Origin: Aurantiochytrium sp. KH105
Lineage: Eukaryota > Sar > Bigyra > Thraustochytrida > Thraustochytriidae
Reading direction: 5' to 3'
Assembly: GCA_003116975.1 (NCBI GenBank)
Contig: BGKB01000029.1
Location: forward strand, 482,487 to 546,486
DNA: 64,000 nt
The translations under genes and the position numbers were made by a program. Below, one piece after another: positions 10,674-22,662 of this stretch. Each line of letters opens with the position of its first letter. Position 1 is the stretch's first letter. The notes beneath the pieces were generated by a model. That model was not told where the DNA came from and did not search any database. It saw only the letters and a program-made list of their open reading frames with translations.

Positions 10674-12344
10674 TTAGGTAGCCTCTGACGGGGTGTTCCA
10701 GTCGCTAGGGATGAGGTTATCCTGGATGATCTCGCGGTGGCAAGACCAGACGAGGCGAATGGCTTCAGGCGTACCGATACCCGCGCCGTTCGGGTTGCCG
10801 GCAGGACCGAACCAGTGGTTGGCCGGGGCACCCGTAGTGCGTGCGCGGATACCATGGTAGGTGGTTCCGTTGACAGTGTTGGCGAGCATCTTGTGCTGAA
10901 AGGCAGGATCGTTGGAGACAACGGCAGCAGTAAGGTGGTGGGGAACACGTTCGCATGCCTCTAGGATACGGTCAACGTCCTTGTCAGAGTATGTGGTGAC
11001 AATCTGGAAGGGTCCAAAGAGCTCGGTGCTAGCAATCTCAAAGTTCTCCTCGGAGGAGAGCATGGAGTCAAGCGGAACAAAGATGGCAGTGGGCTGCACG
11101 GCACCGTACTTTTCATAAATGGTGTGGTTCTCGAGCTCCTCGCCGCCAAAGAGCACCTTTGCGCCGGGAATGCTGAGGACACGCTCCTTGTGCTCCATGA
11201 TGCGCTGCGTAGACCAGCTCATGACGGGTCCGATGGAGAGATCCTCGAGATTGCGGCGCTCGGCGAGCTTGGCCATTTGTTCAAAGAGGCCGGCCTCGGC
11301 AGCGTTTTCGTGGCAAAAGAGCATGGACTGGGCAGAGCACTTTTGGCCGGATATGGCGTAGGCATCCTGGTCGCACTGCCAGGCAACGTACTCGATATCC
11401 TTTTTGTCCTTGACGTCGGGGCCGACAACCTTCCAGTCAAAACCGGCGTCCTCGACCTTGACCTTGCCAGTGGTGGCCTGGAGGAGGCGGGTCGCAACGC
11501 CAGAGCTACCGGTGAACTGCGTCATGCGCACGGGGGTGTCGGTGACAACTTCCTGAGTCTCGGGGCCGTCGGCGTGCAAGAGGTCGAGGGCCTCTGGGGG
11601 CATGCCGCAGTCGATAAGGAGGCGCACGTACTGCTCGAGGACCATGCTCGTCTGTGGAGAGCCCTTGATGACGGGCTTGTTACCCATGTAGAGGGCGCCC
11701 ATGAGCTGGAGCACGGGGATCTCGAGAGGGAAGTTGAAGGGGGCAATGATGGCCACTGGGCCGTACGGCCAGCGGTAGCCGCGGGACTCCTGGCCATTGT
11801 GGTCACCGGAGACGGTGAATCCGCGGGCCATGAAGCGGACACCGTCGCCGGAAAAGTTCTTGAGAAAGGTGCGCGAGACATGGACCTCTGCGAGCGCCTG
11901 GGCGCGGTGCTTGGGCATGGTGCGCTGGATGCACTTGATGAAGAAGTCCTCAACCTCGGGGTCGTGGAGAGCGCGAGCGGCCTTAAAGGAGATCTCGCCC
12001 CACATGTTGTAGCGGTCGGGGTTCTTGAGCGGGTTGTGGACGCCGCTCTTGGGGACCTTGCGGAGAGAATTCTTGAATTCGTCGAGCTCGCTGCCCTTGG
12101 TGGCGGGCATCTGGATGAAGTCCTCGCCGTTCATGGGGTCTGGGACGTTCATGTACTCGTTGGTTCCCTTCCAGGAACCGTCAACCAGATTCTCGAGCTT
12201 GCACGGCTTGCTGCCGCTAAGGCTGTCCGGGTCGAGCGTCGCCCAGCTCGGCACGCCCGACATGGCGCGCGCCGTCATGCTACCTACACCTCGGCGAAGC
12301 TCGCGGCCCGCCACGGCGGTCTTGCTTGCGGCGGAGTGCATCAT
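10674..12344 (-). CDS. P5CDH: Delta-1-pyrroline-5-carboxylate dehydrogenase, ALDH12 (plant) type, mitochondrial
   Basis: The enzyme oxidises glutamate semialdehyde/P5C to glutamate with NAD+, the second step of mitochondrial proline breakdown. The 556-residue product shows ALDH landmarks: APFNFP with Asn204, Lys227 in KGSP, FTGSS at 277-281, and the catalytic cysteine Cys336 in GQKCSAQS. The segment VEDAGFDWK (297-305) and AWQCDQDAYA just before the cysteine are hallmarks of ALDH12A, distinguishing it from animal ALDH4. The first ~28 residues are Arg/Ala/Ser-rich without acids, consistent with a mitochondrial presequence. The tandem ATG at 12344/12341 is the only plausible start. The 5' leader is CAG-rich. 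Its 3' end converges with the LRR gene, leaving only 177 bases between the two stops. Confidence 0.95.
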   Translation of the reverse strand: MMHSAASKTAVAGRELRRGVGSMTARAMSGVPSWATLDPDSLSGSKPCKLENLVDGSWKGTNEYMNVPDPMNGEDFIQMPATKGSELDEFKNSLRKVPKSGVHNPLKNPDRYNMWGEISFKAARALHDPEVEDFFIKCIQRTMPKHRAQALAEVHVSRTFLKNFSGDGVRFMARGFTVSGDHNGQESRGYRWPYGPVAIIAPFNFPLEIPVLQLMGALYMGNKPVIKGSPQTSMVLEQYVRLLIDCGMPPEALDLLHADGPETQEVVTDTPVRMTQFTGSSGVATRLLQATTGKVKVEDAGFDWKVVGPDVKDKKDIEYVAWQCDQDAYAISGQKCSAQSMLFCHENAAEAGLFEQMAKLAERRNLEDLSIGPVMSWSTQRIMEHKERVLSIPGAKVLFGGEELENHTIYEKYGAVQPTAIFVPLDSMLSSEENFEIASTELFGPFQIVTTYSDKDVDRILEACERVPHHLTAAVVSNDPAFQHKMLANTVNGTTYHGIRARTTGAPANHWFGPAGNPNGAGIGTPEAIRLVWSCHREIIQDNLIPSDWNTPSEAT

Positions 12345-13927
12345 CTTGCTTCGTTATCTCTCTCTCTCTCGCTGCTGCGTCTGCTGCGTCTGCTGCTGCT
12401 GCGTTCGGAGTCTGTATCCTCCGCCTCAGAGCCTCTGCCGGCGGCTCGGCTGCCGACGCGACTGCTCGCTGTGCTGCTCACCTCGCTTGCGCCTCGCTCT
12501 GGGGGGAGGGGCTAGGGCGGTGGCGTGCGTTTCCTTTCGATCGATCTCGAGTCGATCGATACGGGTTTGCTGCCCTGCCGGGCGGTCTGCCGGCCGGGGC
12601 CCCGCGCGGGACTCGCTCGCTCTGCTCTGCTTCTCCTTCTTCTGCCACTCCTAGGCGTGTAGTAGTTGGGCCTGCTTCCTGCTTCCTCGCTCGCGGCTTC
12701 CTGCCAGCTGTGCTGCTTGCTGTTCGACTGTTTTCCGATCGCCGACGGCGCCGCACAGGATGGCTGACCCGAGCAGCCCGGCCGCGCCGCCCTCCGAGTC
12801 CCCCGCGGCGCTGCGCAGGCAGCTGCGACAGCGACACGACTTGCAGGGTCGCGGGCCTCGTCCAGGTTTGGTGGCGACGGCCATGATGTATGTACGTATA
12901 CATGCATGCGGCCAGCTCCACGTTTCCTGGTGCCGGGGCGCGGGCGTGCGAGCGTGCGTTATTTGCTGCGAGAGCACGCCGCCAGCCAGCAGCAGGTCGC
13001 AGCCGTGCCGAGCGCAGCGCCGACCCGGCTGAAGCGGCATCGAGAGCCTCGGCAGCGCGGGCTCGGAGGCTTGCACCGCACGGCGTCGCGGTCGATGACG
13101 AGGAGAAGGCCTTTTTCAATTCTTTCTCTCGACGGAGAGACTCGCAGCGCAGGCGCGGCAGGCACGGCGGCAGGGCCGGCTGGCCTGGGCGGCGCGCGCG
13201 TTTTTACCGTGGTCTCGAAGCCCAATGTAGACAGAGATTCCATCTTTCTTGCCTTCTTTCTTTCTTTCTTCTCGCGGCGGAGGGGACGTTGGGCGCGCCA
13301 ACGCCGCCGAGGTGGAGCTGCAGCTGATCGTTGAGCGGGAAGAGGATGGATTCATTCCTGCACGTGAGACGCGACGCGAGGCGAGGCGAGGCGGGGCGGG
13401 GCGACGCGAGACGCAGGCGGCAGAGGGCGAGTCGGTGTCCACGGACCTCCCTCGGCAGCCTCGAGCGAGGGCGCAACGCGAGTGTGCGGGGAGCGGCAGC
13501 AAGCAGCAGGCGAGTGAGGACTCGGAAGGCAGGGAGAAGAGGAGGAAGGCGCCGCGTTCGAGCCCGCGTTCGCTCCGGAGATGACGGCGATCGAATGAAT
13601 TCCCGTCGCATTGCATCGCATCGCATCGCATCGCTGTCGGTGGAGGCGGGCGTCTCCAGATCAGTGCGACATGGCAGCTGGCAATCCAGGCCGGAGGTTG
13701 GTTCCGAGCACCGCAGCTGCCGCTCGACGCGAGGCACGCACGCACGCTCGTCAGCGTCTGCGTGTCGCGCGCGCGCGAGAGAGAGAGAGAGATAAAAGGA
13801 GGCTTGATGAGGGAGAAGGATCACTTCGAATCGCGAACTTGGTCCAAGCTGGCCTCAGATTTGAACCAAGTTAGCGCCGACGATTCATTCATTCGTCCGG
13901 AGCACCTGCAGCTGGCAGTGGCAGTGG

Positions 13928-13948
13928 CTGCTGCTGCTGCTGCTGCTG
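13928..13948 (+). repeat. (CTG)7 microsatellite
   Basis: Seven perfect CTG units lie in the gene-poor gap. Confidence 0.85.
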
Positions 13949-15125
13949 CAGGCACGGACGCCTGCGCAGCTGCAGCGACGCGGCACGCCAGCCTTCGGGC
14001 TTTGCGCGGCGCGACGCGGCGGGAGCCGTGAACCCCCCGGCAGGCAGAGGCAGGGTCAACAGTGATATACTAGCCTGGAAAGGGCACCACCAGCCCCGCC
14101 GCACAGCCAGACTGTACGTACGCGTGCGGCGCGGCGCGGCCGTGGCTGCAGCAGCTGCCAGCTTCATCTCACGGCTCTGCACAGCGCGCGCGCGCGCGGC
14201 GGTGCGTGTCGCAGCTGCTGCTGCAGCTGCGCGACGCGGCCGCGCCGAGCCTCGCGGCAGGCTGCGGCTTTGTCTCGCTTCGAATTTGCGTGCTGCATGT
14301 TGCGTGCCGTGCCGCTGCCGGTTTTGAATTCAAATCTTGCGCGAGGGAACGAGAACGAGAAGGGGAAGAAGAGGTTCTCGAAGAAGAAGCAAAGATATCG
14401 AAGTTGAAGAAGAACTTGAAGGAGTAGAAGAAGGAAAGCAGGGAGGCTGCTTCGACTGCGGCTGCGGCTTGCCCAAGTCCGAGTCGACAGGCCAGCCAGA
14501 AGAGTCCTCGTTCTTCGTCCTTCGCTCCTTTGCTTGCCTCCCGCTAAAAAACAGAAACAAGAATCTAAAAAATACCGTATACCTGGAGTTCGATCGTCTC
14601 GCCGCCCACGAACTCTTGTGAACGAACGAACACACACGCGCAGCCAGGCCCCGACGGCCTTCGCGGCAGGGCCGCAGCGGCAGCCTGCTGCTGCTGCCGG
14701 CGGCAAAGGCCGCCCTGCCCCCGCGCCCCCGCGGCAGCTCGCTGGCACGGCTGGTCCCCGGCAGCGGCGCGGCGTCCGGCGGGGCGGGTTTCTCGCGCTC
14801 CGCTCCGCTCGGAGCCTTTTCTTTCTTTCTCTTTCTGCCGCTTGCTTTCGTGCCGCGGGTTCCCCTGCGCGTATGCACGGCTAGGCCGCGGGGTCTTGTT
14901 CGATTGCGGTATCGCCAAAAGGGGAGGTGCGTGGTACAAGACGTGGCGCGCGCGCGACGTGCCGGGGCGCGGACTCCGTGGGACGGTCTCGGCTCACGAG
15001 TGACCACGGCAGCGACGGCGACCTGGCTGGCGACAGCGAGTAGTAGCTGCAGCACGGAGTGAGGGAGGGAGAAGAGGAGGAGGGAGGGTCGTGGCTGCAG
15101 CCAGCTGCAGCTGCAGGCGCCGTGA

Positions 15126-15207
15126 GTGCCGTGGACGGTGTCTCGGATGCCGTGGATGGTTGGTATCTCGGATGCCGTGGATGCCGTGGATGCCGTGGAT
15201 GCCGACG
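15126..15207 (+). repeat. GATGCCGTG minisatellite (9-bp unit)
   Basis: The unit GATGCCGTG is repeated perfectly in tandem at about 15171-15197, with decayed copies on both sides. A 9-base period keeps reading frame, but no gene is evident here. Confidence 0.75.
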
Positions 15208-16070
15208 AGGCGACGCCGCTGACGGCGAGGAGGAAGGTCGCGTCGCGTCGAGGAGATCGCTCACTTTCTGCAGCTGCAGCCACACCACTATACAATGCAA
15301 GCAGTGCAGTGCAGCTCTGCAGCCGCAGTTGCGTTCGTTAGGTTCGTCGACTAGTTTTGCTTCAATTGGTATGAAAAAAGATGATTGAGGATTGCGTGAA
15401 CTTGCGAGCGAACGTTGTTGCCAACTCTAGGCCGCGTGCCGTGCCACGCAACGCTGATGCTCTTGCGCAGGCGCAAAAGTTTCACCGCGCGACAGTAGGG
15501 CCAAGCGTAAGTAAGACCCAAGGATTAAAGACAGCGTCTAAGATTGCAGTGCTTTTGTTCGCATGGCTGGCTCTCGACCCTGAGCCGCCCTTGCTTCCAT
15601 CCTTCGTTCACTGCACGTCGTAGTCGACTCAGCAACCCAGAGCTACGGACTGTGCCGGGAATAGCGCCGGGTTCTTCATCGCGTAACTAGTCCCTGCAGC
15701 TATGACTGTAGCAGCAGCTGCAGCTGCGCGTATGCGTTGACTGGTGGGACCCGCTGCAGCTGCGGTCAAAAGCTGGACCCGTCAAGCTTGGCGGTTCGGG
15801 CAGCGGTGCGGATGGCAGAGTGGTTGTGGCAAGCTGCAGCTGTGGCCGTAGCTTGCAAACTCCTGTGAGCAATATCGTGTCGTGCTGTGGAGCTGTGCTG
15901 TGCTGAGCCGAGCTGAGCTGTGCTGCGCTGTGCTGCGTTGTGTTGCGCCCTGCCGGGTGTGCGCAGTGCACGACTTAAAGTCTCAATCTTCCCCTTTTCT
16001 CCCGCCCCCTCTCCAAGCCTCACCAAACAATCATGCAAACAATGTTCAACTTTATCAACCAGCTTTTATT

Positions 16071-17303
16071 CTAAGCGCGGACGAGGACAGAAGAAGTGGA
16101 TGTCGGCGCGGCGCCGCCATCGTGGGAGGCCTCAGTCGGAAGCTGCTCGTTCTGTTTGCTGTCTGTATCCTGCTTTGCGCATTGAAAATCAAAATCGTCG
16201 AGGTCTGCGACGTCATCGGTGGCCTCCTCGTACGCCGGATAGTGATACTTGTGAATGTAAAATTCGACGAGCACAATAACCGGGAGCAAGGAGGTCACCA
16301 CGGCAAACGAATAGGCCACTTGAAATGGAATTTCGAGTCCCTTGTAGAAAAACTCGAGCTGCCAGCGGAGAGAGGTCGAGCCCCACGTCACACCCCAATA
16401 GTTGCGCACCATCCAGGCCTTGTGGCGAACAATGTTGCGGCGAACCGCAAAGTATACCGCCACAATGATGCTGACGAACCAAAACACGCTGACTACGACA
16501 AAAGTGGCATTCACCGCGAGACCACCTTCCGACGTGAGACCAAGCCAGAAGGACCCGGTCGCAGAAGCCAAAATTGATACGGCGTAGACACGTCCAATGG
16601 CGCGGTGCGCTGCGCGATACGAGCGGCGAAATGGTGTATAAAACAAAAAGATGCCCAAGAAGAGCGCAAGCGAAGCGCCAACGACGTGCATCCAAAAGAT
16701 GAAGCGATAGCGCGGAAACTGAGCTCCAGGGAAGACGCGACCTTCCTCGTAGCAGCGAGCTTGGATGGAGAACTGGTACCGCTGCGCGCATGCTGCGCTC
16801 GCCTCGAGGTCCGCTCCGTCGTCGCTGCGAGCCAACAGACCGCCCTCGATTCCTTTGACAAGATACGTGATGAGCTGGTACAAGGGGATGAGGTCCACTC
16901 CGATTGTGACGCCAAAAAGAAAGTACTTTGTACTGCTGCCAAAATTGCCAACCAATCCTGGAAATCGGTGATTCAAATAGAGGATGCAGGCGACGAGAAT
17001 AGAAACACCCAGCACGCCCTGGAATCCAGCCACAGGAACGGCAAAGGTGATAATACCGACAACGAAACCAAAGGCGAGCATGGTTCGCCGAAAGATGAGC
17101 GGTGACACAGTCTTGCCGCTGCGGAAGGAAACCTTCTGCAGCTGCACGTCTCGGGCAAACGCCGCCCGTTTGCCTTCGAAGTCTGTCTTTGCAGGATGCT
17201 CTGCGGGCCCGGAAGAACATTCATCGGACTTCGCCTGGCTCGACGCCGCCGATTCTTGATCGAGCCCGCGCTTGCTCGTGAAAAATCGCGAGCTCTTCAT
17301 CAT
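16071..17303 (-). CDS. DUF2306-like multi-span membrane protein (410 aa)
   Basis: The start is the tandem ATG at 17303/17300. A hydrophilic ~65-residue N-terminus is followed by about seven or eight hydrophobic segments between residues ~75 and ~360 and an acidic, polar C-tail. The motif HRAIGRVYAVSIL and, two helices later, VRHKAWMVRNYWGVTWG match the DUF2306 signature (HxxxGxxY, then HRxWMxRNY and TLR-like residues). In that family conserved histidines in helices suggest a b-type-haem or metal-binding membrane protein, but the biochemical role is not established. Here His and Arg of the HKAWMVRNY motif are both present. The loop between helices 3 and 4 (about residues 155-200) has several cysteines. 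It is read alone on its strand with long gaps on both sides. Confidence 0.8.
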   Translation of the reverse strand: MMKSSRFFTSKRGLDQESAASSQAKSDECSSGPAEHPAKTDFEGKRAAFARDVQLQKVSFRSGKTVSPLIFRRTMLAFGFVVGIITFAVPVAGFQGVLGVSILVACILYLNHRFPGLVGNFGSSTKYFLFGVTIGVDLIPLYQLITYLVKGIEGGLLARSDDGADLEASAACAQRYQFSIQARCYEEGRVFPGAQFPRYRFIFWMHVVGASLALFLGIFLFYTPFRRSYRAAHRAIGRVYAVSILASATGSFWLGLTSEGGLAVNATFVVVSVFWFVSIIVAVYFAVRRNIVRHKAWMVRNYWGVTWGSTSLRWQLEFFYKGLEIPFQVAYSFAVVTSLLPVIVLVEFYIHKYHYPAYEEATDDVADLDDFDFQCAKQDTDSKQNEQLPTEASHDGGAAPTSTSSVLVRA

Positions 17304-18149
17304 TGTGGTACGTTGCCCGTCTCTTTTTGCTGCTGCGAGGTGGCTTCTCAGTCTGCTTGGCTTTCGGGGCGTCAGGTCTGCGCGATGGCAGACAATTAAT
17401 GATTTGCGTGAGTGCTTTCAATCGAGGCAGGCACCTAGCGGAAGCAATTGGTCGAATGAGGAGCTGCGCAATAAGTCAAAGTTTGTCCGAGCTCTGCAGC
17501 CAAGTCAGGCCTTGATAGGGCAGCCAGCCTTGATGGCTCGAGGCAATCAACCTCCTCCTGCTGCTCCTTCTTATGCTCCTTTCTTTCCCTCCCTCGTGAG
17601 TCAGACGAGGAGGTGCCCAGCCTTGGCGGAAGGACAATTAGTGGTTTGCAAATGATGAGACGTCGTGGTCGAGCAGCCTTTGCTGAATAAAAGAATGAAG
17701 GAGGGTGCTTCCTGTTTAGATTTAACCGAGTGAGCGCGACGATTGGACGACTGATTTTGGCGATTTGCGCCGACGGACGGACAAGGACGAATGCCGGCTG
17801 GCCATCAATTTGCGCACGTCACCCTGGACCCGATCGCGCTTTTCTTTCAATCGCTCAGGCGGCCCTTTCTATTCTTTTGCGCGTGCAAGCGCGTAGGACA
17901 TTCTCGCGCGATCTCGCGCGCGCTCTCATCCTCTCCTTCCCCTTTTCTTAATTCTCCTCTACCATCCTCTCTCTGAGAGAGAGATTTTCTTCGGGAGACG
18001 GTCGAACTCCGCGCAGGATGACGTCCATTTTTGCAAGACGCGACGCTTCCAAATATTTGTAAACTCACCAGTACACAAATGGGATGGAATGGGTTCCGCG
18101 ACCCCATGTCAATCATTGCTGTCCACTGCGACTGGATTTCGCCCCCCTA

Positions 18150-18167
18150 CCCCCCCCCCCCCCCCCC
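18150..18167. repeat. Poly-C run (18 C)
   Basis: An uninterrupted C18 follows TA. It is prone to slippage, so the length may be inexact. Confidence 0.85.
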
Positions 18168-19096
18168 TTCCTCACCTCTCCAAAACCTTTTTAGTCTCCT
18201 TCCTGCACCAGCGGCGCGATTGCAGCAAAGTATGCCGTCGCCTTGCGTTAAGAGACCTGCGAGCTGCGTCCGCGCCGGCATCTTCTGATGTTCCACGACT
18301 TTCGAGATGGATAGACCAGCATCGATCACCCTTGACTGCTTTTGTTTCGACCACTGCTCGTTTGCCGGCCCGTTCGCCCGTGCCTGCGTCGGCTTGACGC
18401 AGGCGACCTCAGCGCAGACAAAGCATGGCTTGCTGCGCTGCCATCTTGGCAGTTTTTCTGCCTGCATTTGGCCTTCGCCTTCCAGTCTCCCGCGCCCTCG
18501 GCATTAAAAAATAATCGACCCCAAAGGGAATGAGCGACGAGAAGTTCCAAGTCTTGCTTACTGTGGGGCTGGTTGGCTGCACTGGCCGCGCCGCCCGGCG
18601 GACTTCGCGCGGCTGCACCGCAAACCTTGGTGGACGCACGCTCAAATTGACTCGCCGTCATTTCAACCGCGAAGGTGGCGGCGAGGGACAGATAGCATCT
18701 ACTGCCGCTGCTGCTGTTGCTTCTGCTACCGCTGCTGCTGCTACCGCTACTGGCTGCTCGCAGTCGAGCGTCCTTGCTACAGCTGCTTCTCCGTGTTTTC
18801 TGCTGCTTGACTGTGTTGTTTCCTGCTGCTTTTCTACTGCTCAAGCGTGCTTGTTTTCTGCTGCCGCAGCGCGTGCGCGTGTGTGCGCGAGGCTAGGACG
18901 CACCTCATCGCCGCCAACACTGCCTGGTCGGAGCCTGCGCTCGCCACGTTTGCGCTGCGAGAAAGTGTGTCCTCACTGCCTTACGCGCTCTTTTTTTTTT
19001 TTCATAGAGTTGAAGCTTTTCGGCTTTTTATTTACACACCCTCTTTCAGTTCTTTTGGCGTGCCGTCTGCTGCTGCGGCTACTGACCGAGCAAGCT

Positions 19097-19363
19097 ATGG
19101 CCACGGAGGTAGGTTTGGGGCGGCGACAGACGAATAGACGGACGAGCGATGCGAGCGCGCTTCCGGATGGGCGCGTGCGGAAAGTGCGGCCAAAGAATTC
19201 GACGCAGCTGCGCGGCGCGGAGCTCCAGAAGGCCGACGAGGTGGCTGCGCGCTGCGACGAGACTCGCGAGTCGAACTACCACCGACGACAAATGCAGGAC
19301 CTTCAGCCACAGATTGCACAACGTGGTCGCCCGTCCATCACCAAAGGATGGAAGAGAAAATGA
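19097..19363 (+). CDS. Possible small basic protein (88 aa)
   Basis: From an ATG at 19097 the frame shows the GC-rich third-position preference of real genes in this window, unlike the upstream part of the same open frame (from 18530), which is homopolymeric noise. The product is charged (many Arg, Gln, Asp, Glu), has no membrane segment or signal, and matches no family I recognise. A GAG|GTAGGT donor-like site lies four codons after the ATG, so this could instead be partly intronic. Confidence 0.28.
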   Translation: MATEVGLGRRQTNRRTSDASALPDGRVRKVRPKNSTQLRGAELQKADEVAARCDETRESNYHRRQMQDLQPQIAQRGRPSITKGWKRK

Positions 19364-20461
19364 AGAAAAAAGGCTGAAGGAATCAACTTCTTTGATAGTT
19401 GCAGCTTGAGCTGAAGCTGGCCGCCGCCGCGCGCGAGCGCAACGTGTCGAAAGCAGTCCATCCAAGCGGCCAGCGGACTCAGGCCTCACCAAAGCCATGC
19501 CTTTGCCGAAGCGCGTCGCACTTCGCCTGAGCACGCGATTCTGTCCGGTCCCGATGTTTAGAGTCCGTGAATCTGAGTACGTGCACCGCGCCTGGCGAGA
19601 ACTTCTATTACAAAAAAAATCATTTGGCCTACAACGGAATTTTCTTTTTAGAGGATAACTTTGGGGGAAGGTTGCCCGAAAAAATTGTTAGGCGATCCTA
19701 TGTATAGCATAGCATTTTAAAAAAATACTAGTCTTCGTTGAACAGAGGAGACAGTCTAGCTCTGTCCAATTGCTTCCGTGCCAGTGGATCTGCGTGCTGC
19801 GTACTGCAGTTGCGTGCTGCTTAGGTAGAGGGCGAGTGGAAAGCAAAGGAAGATGACGAGCGGCAGAGGTAGAGAGTTAGGTAGTAGGTGGATTGACTGA
19901 TTGATGTAGAAGAAATTGGGCTGGACGTGCTTAGCTCACCGTTCCTACCAAGACCTTTTGAGCAGCCTGCTTCGTCCAGTCAGCAAGTCGCACGAGACTT
20001 TAAAAAGTGTGGCTTAAGCGAATTCGACGGCGTTATCGGGCGTGCGCCCTGCCCTGCCCTGCCTGCAGGCCTGCCAGGGCGATTGGCTGCCAGCTTGCCA
20101 GGGCGATGGGCTGTATAAAGCTTCTACTTCATCACAGGCGTAAGCGCATCAGAGCGCAAGTGTTGCTTCCACACTCACAAGCTGCTAGCTTTGAAATTGC
20201 TTTCGATGACCTGATGTGAGTCACGACGACGCCCTTGCAATACGTCGTCACGCGTGCTTTTTTCCTGGGCAGCCTAGCACGGGGCCTTGAGGGCTGCGGT
20301 ATTTTCCGCATTAGACATCGAGCAAGTCTAAGCCCATCTAGGCTAAAGCCTACGGGCAGATGAGGATTGTCGGGCTGTTTCAAGCGCTTTCATCCGAGAA
20401 ATTAAGGAGTAGCCTAGGTCCACCTAAGCTAACCCCCTGCAACCCCAAAGCCGCGCCTTCT

Positions 20462-20474
20462 CCCCCCCCCCCCC
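20462..20474. repeat. Poly-C run followed by CCCA repeats
   Basis: C13 is followed by three CCCA-type units up to about 20488. Confidence 0.8.
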
Positions 20475-21419
20475 ACCCACCCACCCCCGGCTGCCGTGCT
20501 GGTAAAGTGTGAAGACTTGTGCGACGCATCGAGACTGGCAAACAACCAAGCGGGCCGTGCGTCGAGGGATTTTCGTCACGTCAGCGTCTACGAGATGACT
20601 GGCCAACAAAACTTCAGCGCTCCAACAGAATTTGTGTGAGTTCACGCGACTCGACTCGAAAAAGCAGCGATTCACCCTTTCTTTCAAGTTCAACATCCAT
20701 CTAGCCATCCATCCATCCAGGTCCGAGTTTTCTTCTCTGTCGGCGATTCTTGAAGCCTCCTCGAGCAGTCAGCCGAGAGAAATCCTTGTACCGCCATTTA
20801 CCATATTTGACAAACTGCCCAGGGCCTGGAGACAGTGATTGCGAAGGGCTTGTGAAAGCGTCGCACGTCCTCCAAACGTCACGAGCTGCTAGATCGCGCA
20901 AGGCGCAAATGTGATGACTCATTGCGTCAGACGTCTCACGTGTGGTGATGGTGGATGAACGCATTCACATGTCAATCAAATCAAATCTCATGGCGCCCAC
21001 TACCTACCTACAAACCCAGTCTTTTTAAAAATTAAAAGGGTTTGGCCTCTACAGAGCATACTAGCCTGAGATTGAAGACCCGGACAAGAGTCCAAACAAG
21101 AAGAGCAACATCATGATTCGATTGAACAGCGGAACACGGTTGGTCGATCTCGATGAAATGCAACGTACAATGGAGGACTCGAAGCGGAAACGGTTCGAGA
21201 GGCATTAAACCACTGTTACTGTTAATGCAGCGCTTGAGCAGTCAAACCCCTGGGTTTCTTTGACGTGGCGTTTGATATTTTAAAAGTCACGTTCGAGTTC
21301 AAGCTTGGTGAAACGGTTGTCTAGGTCCAACAGAAAGAATCAAACGCAGCAGCCGCAAGACTCACAGAAAGGATAAAGAGGGTAAAAGGGAGCCATCCAA
21401 GAAGCGTTTCCGGCAGCTA

Positions 21420-22662
<1,243 letters not shown>

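Larger units (their letters stand above)
12345..16070. other. 3.7-kb gap without a confident gene; exon-like fragments on the plus strand
   Basis: The region is GC-rich and full of simple repeats: CTG at 12380-12408 and 13928-13948, TTTC near 13250-13275, GCATC at 13610-13635, and GA. Long minus-strand frames here are Arg/Ser/Pro noise. Three plus-strand stretches have coding-like composition. One starts at an ATG at 12760, one lies around 13300-13365 just after a pyrimidine-rich tract, and one at about 15385-15508 ends at a perfect GTAAGT. They could be exons of one split gene, but I could not build a convincing protein. No tRNA or rRNA was recognised. Confidence 0.4.

Noticed and set aside
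12478-13824. Overlapping minus-strand frames of 130-210 codons
   Set aside because: Arg/Ala-rich noise in a repeat-dense GC-rich region, mutually overlapping in different frames.
14330-15295. 321-codon minus-strand frame
   Set aside because: Low-complexity Ser/Arg protein crossing the 9-bp minisatellite; no ATG context or similarity to support it.
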